From contig NZ_CP134609.1 of NCBI RefSeq assembly GCF_031844705.1, positions 248,001-312,000 of the forward strand: a stretch of DNA of 64,000 bases, in the 5' to 3' direction. Within the stretch, counting starts at the first letter, position 1; each line of letters opens with the position of its first letter. The stretch comes from Streptomyces sp. ITFR-16. GTDB lineage: Bacteria > Actinomycetota > Actinomycetes > Streptomycetales > Streptomycetaceae. Positions 15,768 to 23,339 of the stretch are shown here, in pieces. Under the pieces are notes generated by a model. That model was not told the DNA's origin. It saw only the letters and a list, made by a program, of their open reading frames with translations, and did not search any database. A program made the position numbers and the translations under genes.

Positions 15768-16667
15768 ATGGAGCTACGTCAGCTGCACTATCTGACCGTG
15801 ATCGCCGAGGAGGAGAACCTCGGCCGGGCCGCCCGCCGGCTGTTCGTCAGCCAGCCCGCCCTGTCGTACGCGCTCAAGAACCTGGAGTCCGAGCTCGGGG
15901 TGCGGCTCTTCGACCGGCACGCCGGGGGCGTGACGGCGACCCCCGCCGGGCGCGACGTGATCGCCGAGGCGCTGCTCACGGTGCGCCAGTCCGAGCGTGT
16001 GACGGCCGCCGCCGAGCGGCACAGCCGGGGCGAGGCGGGCATGCTGCGGGTGGGCTTCGAGGCGAGCGGCGCCGGTGAACTCACCACCCGGGCGCGGGCG
16101 GAGTTCTCCCGGCGCCACCCGGGGGTCCGGGTGGCGCCCAAGCGCTACGACTGGGGGCAGGAGGCCGACGCGCTGCGCGACGGCCTGGCCGACGTCTCCT
16201 TCGTCTGGCTGCCCAACGACCTGACCGGCCTGCACACCGAACTGGTGCACACCGAACCGCGCGTGGTGGGCCTGCCTGCCGGGCACGCCCTGGCCTCCCG
16301 TTCCGGCGTCTCGGTGCTGGAGGTCGGCGACGAGCCGCTGCTGTGGACACAGCGGGCACCGCGCCAGTGGGTGGACTGGTGGGCGGTCAACCCGAGGCCG
16401 GACGGTTCGAGCCCGGTGTGGGGACCGACCAACGACAACGTCGAGGAGATGCTGGAACAGGTGGCGGAAGGGGCCGCCATCTGCTTCGCCCCCCAGAGCA
16501 TGGCGCGGTACTACGCGCGCCCCGACCTGTCCTAGGTCCCGCTCACCGACGTCGAGCCGCTGCGCGTGGTCCTCGCCTGGGCGCAGGGCGCGGACACCGC
16601 GCTGGTACGGGGCTTCGCCCGTGTCGTACGCGAACTCGCGGCCGGCACGGGGCCGGTGAGCGGGTAG
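15768..16667 (+). pseudogene. LysR-family regulator interrupted by an in-frame TAG
   Basis: The N-terminal winged helix is intact: MELRQLHYLTVIAEEENLGR, SQPALSYALKNLESELGVRLFDR. The ligand-binding domain follows (MLRVGFEASGAGELT...), up to ARPDLS at residue 255. There a TAG (16533-16535) stands where relatives have tryptophan (DLxWVPLTDVEPLRV). After it the same frame continues as VPLTDVEPLRVVLAWAQGAD and runs to a natural stop at 16665-16667, giving 299 codons without the TAG. One base (TGG to TAG) explains it. The shortened protein lacks the last 44 residues, including the final strand and helix of the effector domain. It may be inactive or unable to sense its ligand. Confidence 0.85.
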
Positions 16668-16676
16668 CGGGGCCGG

Positions 16677-18051
16677 TCAGGGTGTCTCCCCCGCCTCCTG
16701 CGGTCGGGCCGGCAGGCTGTCCATGAAGGAGCTGACCGAGAACACCGCACGGCCGGGGCCGGGCGGCCCGTAGCCGGGGGGGCGAGCTGAGACCGTACTC
16801 CTCCATCGTCGCCCGGTAGGCGTCCAGCAGCCGGATGTGGTACTCCAGCGGCGCACCGTCCGGGTTGGTCTTGCCCAGCGGTGTCGTCGGCTCGGGGCAC
16901 CAGGTGGTGAAGCGCGGGGTGATCCCGTGCGACATGAAGAACCGCAGGCCCTCGGTGGTCGAGTCGATCGCCTCCTTGACCGTGGTGAAGCCGAAGGGCT
17001 CGGCCATCTCCACGCCTGCCACGAAGTTGGGGATGACATTGCGGGCGCCGAACACCTCGGCGGAGTCCAGGATGCGGCGGTGCCACTCGTCACGGCCGAC
17101 GTAGCGCTCCTTGCCCGGGCAGTACAGCTCGAACAGCCGGCGGTCCCACACCTCGTAGTTGGGGTGGTAGATCCGCACCCCGTAGTCGTGGAAGCGCTGC
17201 ACGTCGGCCTTGGGCAGGGCCTGGGCGACGACCTTGCCGATCCACCGGCCGGGGAAGCGCTCCTCGATGGCCTTGGCGTACTGCCCGTAGAAGTCGGCCT
17301 CGTCGCGTCCGCCGATGTGTGAGGTGATGGCACCGCCGGTGAGGGTGTACGCGGTGGAGGTCTTCGCGGTGTCGTAGCGGTCGATGATGGCCAGGGCCTC
17401 GAGGACCTCCTCGACCGGCTTCACCCCGGTGTACGGGCGCCCCGCGGCCTTGTGCTGGCGCCAGTTGTGGTTGATGTCGCAGTACTGGCACTCCTCCTTC
17501 GCGCCGAAGTACTGGCAGACACGGAAGACCGTGAGGTAGACGAGGTAGCCCCACTGGATCGTGGGCGCCACCTCCATCACGGACTTGCCGTTCTCCAGGG
17601 TGTGCCGGTAGTAGTCCGGCATCGGCGGCAGCCCCACGTCGGAGATGCGCCGGCCGTCCAGGTAGAGCCCGAGCACCCCGTCGGCGTCGGCCGCGACCCG
17701 GTAGGGGGACGCGGGGTTGACCCGGACGGAGACGACGGTGCGCCGCAGCTCGTACGGACCACCGGTGAGCACGATCTCCTCCGGCGGGCGGCGCAGCGCG
17801 GCCGCTCCCAGCTCCGGCAGGGTGCCGTGGTCGAAGGAGAAGATGAAGTACGACTTCGGCTTGACGTCGCCCTGCTCGTTGTCGCTGAGCGCGGAGTCGT
17901 CGAAGGCCAGGCCGCCGCGCAGCAGGTCCTCCTTGATGACGGCCTCGCGCGGCACGTGCGGGAACTGCTCCATGAGCCGCTCGATCAGGCGGGTGCGGCT
18001 CGCGTCGGTGCTGCCGGGTTCGGTGCGTCCGGGGTCGGTGCGGCTGGGCAT
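16677..18051 (-). pseudogene. Radical SAM protein with C-terminal frameshift in a seven-G tract
   Basis: The reading frame from ATG 18051 (GAGGAG upstream) gives 420-odd residues of a radical SAM enzyme. At about residue 179 it carries VCQYFGAKEECQYCDINHNW, a CX8CX2C cluster (Cys179, Cys188, Cys191) instead of CX3CX2C; AYTLTGGAITSHI is the likely SAM-contact GGE-like motif, and the barrel continues to EEYGLSSPP. There the plus-strand tract G7 near 16776-16782 shifts the frame. With six bases the protein would end SPPGYGPPGPGRAVFSVSSF and so on at 16677 (457 aa); as written it runs on as arginine/proline-rich nonsense to 16543, overlapping the LysR tail. Only the last 35 or so residues change, so partial activity is possible; a sequencing error is also possible. 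Function unknown. Confidence 0.8.
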
Positions 18052-18277
18052 GGGTGCGGGCTCCTCGGTCCTGTCGTCGTAGGCGTTCCGGGTACGCCGA
18101 CTGTGCAACGAACCACGGCCGCGAAGCGTTCTCGCCGCCGGGTCCGGATCCGCCGGTGCCCCCGCCGGAGCCTATGTGACCGGTGAGTAAGGTGTGGCGT
18201 CCGGGGAGGCCGTCGGCCGTGCGGTCGGCCCGACGCCCCGGTGGTTGCCGCAGTCGGCCGCGGAACGGAAGTGCTCC

Positions 18278-18784
18278 ATGCCCCGCACCATGTCCGTGTC
18301 GGACAGCATCGTGGTCCTCGCCGAGCCCTCGGACGTCTACGCCCGGCTGAGCGACCCCACGGCCATGGGCCGCTGGAGCCCGGAGAACCGGGGTGCGAAG
18401 GTGCTCGGGGAGCGCCGGGGCACCTACGTCGGCATGGTGTTCGAGGGCCGCAACAAGCGGGGCCCGGTGAGCTGGACGACCCGGTGCACGGTCACGGCGG
18501 CCGACCCGGCCGAGCGGTTCGCCTTCCGGGTGCACGCCATCGGCGCCCGGCGGCCGGTGCTGCCGGGTCCCATCGCCACCTGGGAGTACCGCTTCGAGCC
18601 CGTGGAGGGCGGCACCCGGGTCACCGAGACCTGGACCGACGACCGCCGTGCCTGGCCCGACTTCCTGGCCAACACCTTCGACCGGGTGGCGACCCGGGGC
18701 CACACCTTCGCCGTGTTCCAGCGCCGGAACATCCGCACCACGCTCGAACGCCTCAAGGCGGTGCTGGAGGCCCCGGACGCCTGA
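18278..18784 (+). CDS. SRPBCC-family (START-like) protein
   Basis: A 168-residue protein of the polyketide-cyclase/START-like fold that binds hydrophobic ligands in a deep cavity. Typical parts are the first strand VSDSIVVLAEPSDVYARLSDPTAMGRWSPE, the middle strands TTRCTVTAADPAERFAFRV, and TWEYRFEPVEGGTRVTETWTDD before the long C-terminal helix. No ligand can be named. ATG 18278 (GGAAG upstream) is chosen over an earlier in-frame GTG at 18194. It is divergent from the radical SAM gene, about 225 bases apart. Confidence 0.88.
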   Translation: MPRTMSVSDSIVVLAEPSDVYARLSDPTAMGRWSPENRGAKVLGERRGTYVGMVFEGRNKRGPVSWTTRCTVTAADPAERFAFRVHAIGARRPVLPGPIATWEYRFEPVEGGTRVTETWTDDRRAWPDFLANTFDRVATRGHTFAVFQRRNIRTTLERLKAVLEAPDA

Positions 18785-18799
18785 GCGGCCGGCGCCCCG

Positions 18800-19654
18800 T
18801 CACTTCTCCCAGTGCGCGGGGCGGCCGAGGGACGCCGGGAGCCGGGTGGCGCCGTTCCCCCGGGCGGCGTTCAGCTGGGCCTGGGTGAGGAAGAGGGCCC
18901 CGGTCAGATCGGCGCCGGACAGCTCGGCGTCGCGGAAGTCGGCGCCGATGAGGTCGGCCAGCCGCAGATCGGCGCCGCCGAGGTCCGCCGCGATGAGGAA
19001 GGCGCCGCGCAGGTCGGCGCCCCGGAGATCGGCGCCCTTGAGCCGGGCGCCGATCAGGTCGGCCCCTCGGTGGTTGCGCTTCTTCCTGCCGGGCGCGGTG
19101 GCACGTACGAGCGCGCTGGTGCGTGCCAGCAGGGCGGCGACCTCGTCCCGGTGCGCGGCCACGTCCAGGCCGGCGAAGGCACCGGCGTCGAGACGGGTGA
19201 GCTCCTCGGTGGCTTCGAGGGTCCGCCGGATCTCTCCCCGCAGGGAGCGGGCGGGCGCGAGCCCGGCCGCCTCGGTGAGGTACCAGAGCAGTTCGTGGAG
19301 CTGGCGCACGACCGGGAAGACCTGGAACATCTGCTGAGCGGTCTCCGGCGCGCGGCGCCAGTCCTTCCCGCCGTAGGTCTCCTGCGACACCTTCTGGCCG
19401 GCGCCGAAGCAGTCGTACACCGTGCAGCCGGGGAAGCCCTCGGTGCGCAGCCGGGTGTGGATTCCGCAGCGGAAGTCGTCCTGAAGGTTGCGGCAGGGCT
19501 TGCCGGCGTCCTTGTTGACGGCGAAGTCCGCGGACCGGGTCAGGGTCAGCGCGACACAGCACAGCCCGAAGCAGTTCCCGCAGTCGGCGCGCAGGGCCTG
19601 CCGGCCGGTGCTGTCCGCACGGTCGTCACCGGAGGCGGGTTCGTTGTCGGGCAC
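18800..19654 (-). CDS. Pentapeptide-repeat protein with Cys-rich N-terminal domain
   Basis: A 284-residue protein with a GTG start. Residues about 24-85 hold nine cysteines in a pattern likely to bind metal: CGNCFGLCC, then KPCRNLQDDFRCGIHTR, and FPGCTVYDCFG. The middle is helical. Residues about 195-262 form pentapeptide repeats A(D/N)LxG (GADLIGARLKGADLRGADLR and so on), a right-handed beta-helix that in some proteins mimics DNA. The combination is found in actinobacteria and has no known function. It lies convergent with the SRPBCC gene, 15 bases apart. Confidence 0.85.
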   Translation of the reverse strand: MPDNEPASGDDRADSTGRQALRADCGNCFGLCCVALTLTRSADFAVNKDAGKPCRNLQDDFRCGIHTRLRTEGFPGCTVYDCFGAGQKVSQETYGGKDWRRAPETAQQMFQVFPVVRQLHELLWYLTEAAGLAPARSLRGEIRRTLEATEELTRLDAGAFAGLDVAAHRDEVAALLARTSALVRATAPGRKKRNHRGADLIGARLKGADLRGADLRGAFLIAADLGGADLRLADLIGADFRDAELSGADLTGALFLTQAQLNAARGNGATRLPASLGRPAHWEK

Positions 19655-19785
19655 GGTGCGTGGGTCCTTAGGAGTGCGGCGTCGCTGACCGGTCGAGACT
19701 ACCCATCCCGGGTGAACGGTGCGTTGTCAGTGGGGCGGCGCACACTGACAGCAGTGCGGTACGGAGCCGAGGGCAGGGGGCAGGG

Positions 19786-20277
19786 ATGGGCGCCGACGAG
19801 GACAACGGGTTCGAACCGGCCACCGGGGACGGCCCGGCACCCCCGGATCCGCCGCAGGCGCGTGCCGCGTCGGTGCGGACCGCGTTCGCCGGGATGCTCC
19901 AGATCAGACGGCTGACCCGGCCCGGCCACGCGGACCCGGAGTCGGTGCCCGCTCCGTGGGAACTGCACCGGCCGGTACGGGCCGTCGCCCTGGCGCTGGA
20001 GGCGGCGGGAGTGAACGCGTCGGCGGTGGACCCGGCGGGGCCGCGCACGGCGACGGGGTACCGCGTGGCGGCGGGCGAGGCCCCGGGCACCGTACGGGTG
20101 GAGTGGCTCGGCCCGCCCGGCAGCGGCGCGGCGCACGAGGAGGAGGCCGCGCTGACGCGGTGCTCGGCGGTGCTGCGGGAGTCGGGCTGGACCGCGCTGC
20201 TGTACCGAGGGCCGCGCCGCCGGCGGTTCCTGGAGGTCGAGCCACCGGTGGGAATACGTCGGCCGGACGGCCGATAG
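19786..20277 (+). CDS. Uncharacterised Streptomyces protein
   Basis: A 163-residue soluble protein with an acidic, proline-rich N-terminus, then a compact domain (APWELHRPVRAVALALEAAG, TGYRVAAGEAPGTVRVEWLGPP, SAVLRESGWTALLYRG, RRRRFLEVEPP). It looks like a small alpha/beta unit that recurs in streptomycetes; no catalytic motif is recognised. The ATG follows GGCAGGG. Confidence 0.6.
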   Translation: MGADEDNGFEPATGDGPAPPDPPQARAASVRTAFAGMLQIRRLTRPGHADPESVPAPWELHRPVRAVALALEAAGVNASAVDPAGPRTATGYRVAAGEAPGTVRVEWLGPPGSGAAHEEEAALTRCSAVLRESGWTALLYRGPRRRRFLEVEPPVGIRRPDGR

Positions 20278-20365
20278 CGGCCGTGCCGCGCGCGGTACGG
20301 GGGCCCGCTGTCAGACCCGTGGGGGATGCTGGTGGGTCCGACACCTCTGACCGGGAGATGCTGAG

Positions 20366-20593
20366 ATGCGCAAGGACGAGATCGCCGCGGCGCAGGCGTA
20401 TGTCCGTTTACTGGAGGCCACCCGGGCGGCCCTCTCCGATCCCGACGGGCCGCCCGTCTACCTGCCGTTGCTCGCCTCACCGATCGAGGAGGCCGACGGT
20501 GCGCTGCGGCGTGCCGGATTCGCGGGCAACGAGTCGCGGTTCTTCGACCTCGTGCGGTCGCTCCGGCCGAGCCTGACGGGCACCGGGCACTGA
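20366..20593 (+). CDS. Small protein with a TTA codon
   Basis: A 75-residue, mostly helical protein (MRKDEIAAAQAYVRLLEATR...). GGGAG stands before the ATG. Leucine 15 is encoded by TTA (20408-20410), which in Streptomyces makes translation depend on bldA. No family is recognised. It reads in the same direction as the 163-aa gene, 88 bases after it. Confidence 0.6.
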   Translation: MRKDEIAAAQAYVRLLEATRAALSDPDGPPVYLPLLASPIEEADGALRRAGFAGNESRFFDLVRSLRPSLTGTGH

Positions 20594-20845
20594 ACGGCGG
20601 GCGGTGACGGGCGGGCCGGGGGCGGCGGGTGGCCCCTGGTGGGGCCGCCCGGAATTCGTTCTTGACGAGGGCGGATCACCGACGGCAGGATGGCCACCCG
20701 GCGTGGCCTGCGCCTCACCTCCCCGGCCGTCCCCAGCTCGGCCTTCGACGGAGGCAAAGGGACTTCTTGTCTCAGGTCGCTGTCGTGGTCCGATCGTCTC
20801 GGGCGTGGTCGCTGGGGGGCTGACGTCCGTGGCGTGGAAGGCCAG
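20594..20845 (+). other. Gap with no convincing gene
   Basis: Between the TTA-containing small gene and the nitrilase-fold gene there is about 250 bp with open but unconvincing frames. It must contain the promoter for the gene at 20846/20957; no clear consensus was found. Confidence 0.4.
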
Positions 20846-21844
20846 ATGACAGCCCACAGGAATCTCAAGCGCCGGGTGCGTGCCCGCGCGGCCAAGACCG
20901 GCCAGTCCTATACGACTGCCCTCCGGCTTTTCCGTTCGGCTCCCCAAGGAGACGTCATGCCGGAAACCAAGAACGTACGACTCGCCGTGGCGCAGTCCAC
21001 GGTCCGTGAGAACCCCCTCAGCGGCGCCGAGTTGAGGGACAGCGGTGCCGAGGTCCGCCGTCTGATGCGGGAGGCCCGCGCGGCCGGCGCCAGGGTGGTG
21101 CAGTTCCCCGAAGGGGCGACCTGCTTCCCCGGCAAGCGGGCGCTGTCCGTCGACGGCCCGGACGAGGCCGGCCCCGCCGACTGGGGCCGCTTCCCCTGGA
21201 ACGTGCTCCGGGAGGAGCTGGCGGCGACCGCGCGGCTGGCGCGGGAGCTGGGGCTGTGGACCGTGCTCGGCTCGGTGCACCGGCTCACCCCGCCCCACCG
21301 GCCGCACAACAGCCTGTATGTGCTCTCCGACCGCGGCGAGGTCGTGACGCGGTACGACGAGCGCATGCTGTCGCACACGAAGATCTCCCATCTTTACGCG
21401 CCGGGTTCGGCGCCGGTCACCTTCGAGGTGGACGGCGTCCGGTTCGGCCTGACGCTGGGCATGGAGGCCCACTTCCCGGAGCTGTTCGGCGAGTACGAGC
21501 GGCTCGACGTCGACGCCGTCCTGTTCTCGACCACGGGCGGGGCCGGCGGCGGGGAGTCCTTCGCGACGGAGATCCGGGCGCATGCGGCGACCAACCGCTA
21601 CTGGGCCGGTTTCGCCGTCCCGGCCCAGCGGGGCGCCACCTCCCCGGCGGGAATCATCGCCCCGGACGGTGAGTGGGCGGCCCGGTGCCGGGCGGACGCG
21701 ACGCCCTCGCTGACCTTCGCGGACCTCGGAACGCAGGATCCGACGAGCGCGCTGGCCCGGCCGTGGCGCCGGCGGGCCCGCGCCGAACTCTACGACGAGC
21801 ACCGCGTCGAGGACGCCCGCAGCAGCGACCGCACCGGTTTCTAG
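20846..21844 (+). CDS. Nitrilase-fold (carbon-nitrogen hydrolase) protein lacking the nucleophile Cys
   Basis: Two starts are possible. ATG 20846 gives 332 residues with a basic N-terminal piece (MTAHRNLKRRVRARAAKTGQ), a segment seen at the head of other streptomycete proteins. ATG 20957 has a far better AAGGAG site and gives 295 residues beginning MPETKNVRLAVAQSTV. The fold is that of carbon-nitrogen hydrolases: the catalytic Glu is in VVQFPEGATCFPGK and the Lys in RYDERMLSHTKISHLYAPG. The nucleophile position, normally C in CxxxxFPE, reads GMEAHFPELF, so Cys is replaced by Gly. Hydrolase activity of the usual kind is therefore unlikely, and binding or another chemistry is possible. A strong terminator follows. 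Confidence 0.82.
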   Translation: MTAHRNLKRRVRARAAKTGQSYTTALRLFRSAPQGDVMPETKNVRLAVAQSTVRENPLSGAELRDSGAEVRRLMREARAAGARVVQFPEGATCFPGKRALSVDGPDEAGPADWGRFPWNVLREELAATARLARELGLWTVLGSVHRLTPPHRPHNSLYVLSDRGEVVTRYDERMLSHTKISHLYAPGSAPVTFEVDGVRFGLTLGMEAHFPELFGEYERLDVDAVLFSTTGGAGGGESFATEIRAHAATNRYWAGFAVPAQRGATSPAGIIAPDGEWAARCRADATPSLTFADLGTQDPTSALARPWRRRARAELYDEHRVEDARSSDRTGF

Positions 21845-21892
21845 GGGCCGTTCACCCCTGGCCCACCCGTGCGGGTGGGAGCGCGTCGGCCC

Positions 21893-21920
21893 GGCCCGCC
21901 CGAGACACCTCGGGCGGGCC
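21893..21920 (+). terminator. Terminator after the nitrilase-fold gene
   Basis: A twelve-base perfect stem GGCCCGCCCGAG / CTCGGGCGGGCC with loop ACAC. It isolates the rhamnose operon from upstream transcription. Confidence 0.9.
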
Positions 21921-21955
21921 GGGTCCGTCTTCGGCCGGGACGCCCCGATCCGGGG

Positions 21956-21967
21956 TGAATTGATTCA
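21956..21967. promoter_or_regulatory. Upstream rhamnose operator
   Basis: TGAATTGATTCA: arms TGAAT/ATTCA around two bases. It is closely related to the second site downstream of the promoter and lies about 27 bases upstream of the -35 box. Likely bound by a LacI-type rhamnose regulator, not encoded here. Confidence 0.6.
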
Positions 21968-21993
21968 ACAGCGGAAGAAGACTGACCAGCAGC

Positions 21994-22023
21994 TTGACTA
22001 GTGACTGACGGCAAACCTAGCGT
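21994..22023 (+). promoter_or_regulatory. Promoter of the rhamnose operon
   Basis: TTGACT (21994-21999), an 18-base spacer and TAGCGT (22018-22023) give a good housekeeping-sigma promoter with a start near 22030, about 75 bases before rhaI. Confidence 0.7.
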
Positions 22024-22033
22024 ACGTTCCGGA

Positions 22034-22045
22034 TGAAACGATTCA
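22034..22045. promoter_or_regulatory. Downstream rhamnose operator
   Basis: TGAAACGATTCA lies immediately after the predicted transcription start. The central CG with TGAAA/TTCA arms is typical of LacI-family operators. Bound repressor here would block the promoter or the moving polymerase. Confidence 0.65.
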
Positions 22046-22105
22046 CCCCCGCGATTCACATCCAGACGGCTGCGGTCGCCTGATGACTCTGCTTACGAGG
22101 TGCTC

Positions 22106-23272
22106 ATGTCCGATGTGTCGGCCGTCAAGGCAGCCCTGAAGTCCCAGGTGATCGAGACCCCTTCGTGGGGCTACGGCAATTCCGGGACCCGCTTCAAGGT
22201 CTTCGCGCAGCCGGGGGTTCCCCGCGATCCGTTCGAGAAGATGGCGGACGCGGCGCAGGTCCACGCGTTCACCGGGGTCGCCCCGAAGGTGTCGCTGCAC
22301 ATCCCCTGGGACAAGGTGGCCGACTACACCGAGCTGACCCGGCACGCCGAGGGCCTCGGACTGCGGATCGGCGCGATCAACTCCAACGTCTTCCAGGACG
22401 ACGACTTCAAGCTGGGCTCGGTCACCCATCCCGACCCTGCGGTGCGGCGCAAGGCGACCGACCATCTGCTGGAGTGCGTCGACGTGATGGACGCGACCGG
22501 CTCGCCCGACCTCAAGCTGTGGTTCTCCGACGGCACCAACTACCCGGGCCAGGACGACATCGTCGCCCGGCAGGACCGGCTGGCCGAGGCGCTGGCCGAG
22601 GTGTACGAGCGGCTGGGCGACGACCAGCGCATGCTGCTGGAGTACAAGCTCTTCGAGCCGGCGTTCTACACCACCGATGTGCCCGACTGGGGCACGGCGT
22701 ACGCCCATTGCCTGAAGCTCGGCCCCAAGGCGCAGGTGGTCGTGGACACCGGGCACCACGCCCCGGGTACGAACATCGAGTTCATCGTCGCCCTCCTGCT
22801 GCGGGAGGGCCGGCTCGGCGCCTTCGACTTCAACTCCCGCTTCTACGCGGACGACGACCTGATGGCCGGGGCCGCCGACCCCTTCCAGCTGTTCCGGATC
22901 ATGCACGAGGTCGTGAAGAACGGCGGTCTGCGGGCCGGGACCCGGGTCAACTTCATGCTCGACCAGTGCCACAACATCGAGGCCAAGATCCCGGCCGTGA
23001 TCCGGTCCGTGGCCAATGTGCAGGAGGCCACGGCCAAGGCCCTCCTGGTCGACGTGGACGCACTCGGCGCCGCCCAGCGGTCGGGCGATGTCCTGGCGTC
23101 GAACGCCGTGCTGATGGACGCGTTCAACACCGATGTACGGCCGCTGCTGGCCGAGGTCCGCGAGGAGCAGGGGCTCGCCGGGGACCCGGTCGCCGCCTAT
23201 CTCGCCTCCGGCAACCAGGAGCGCATCGCCGCCGACCGGGTCGGCGGCACCCAGGCCGGATGGGGCGCCTGA
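22106..23272 (+). CDS. rhaI: L-rhamnose isomerase
   Basis: A 388-residue TIM-barrel sugar isomerase that converts L-rhamnose to L-rhamnulose. It belongs to the RhaI branch related to xylose isomerase, not the E. coli RhaA branch. Visible motifs are ETPSWGYGNSGTRFKVF, KVSLHIPWDKV, AINSNVFQDDDFKLGS, KLWFSDGTNYPGQDD, MLLEYKLFEPAFY (metal-ligand Glu), VVVDTGHHAPGTNIE and GAFDFNSRFYADDDLM (metal-ligand Asp). ATG 22106 (GAGG five bases upstream) is preferred over a GTG two codons earlier. First gene of the operon, directly behind the promoter and operators. Confidence 0.95.
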   Translation: MSDVSAVKAALKSQVIETPSWGYGNSGTRFKVFAQPGVPRDPFEKMADAAQVHAFTGVAPKVSLHIPWDKVADYTELTRHAEGLGLRIGAINSNVFQDDDFKLGSVTHPDPAVRRKATDHLLECVDVMDATGSPDLKLWFSDGTNYPGQDDIVARQDRLAEALAEVYERLGDDQRMLLEYKLFEPAFYTTDVPDWGTAYAHCLKLGPKAQVVVDTGHHAPGTNIEFIVALLLREGRLGAFDFNSRFYADDDLMAGAADPFQLFRIMHEVVKNGGLRAGTRVNFMLDQCHNIEAKIPAVIRSVANVQEATAKALLVDVDALGAAQRSGDVLASNAVLMDAFNTDVRPLLAEVREEQGLAGDPVAAYLASGNQERIAADRVGGTQAGWGA

Positions 23273-23339
23273 CCTCCGTACCCGCTCCCCGCACCGCGCC
23301 CCATCCGTCGTCCCCGCACTTCTACCCGGAGGAAACCTC

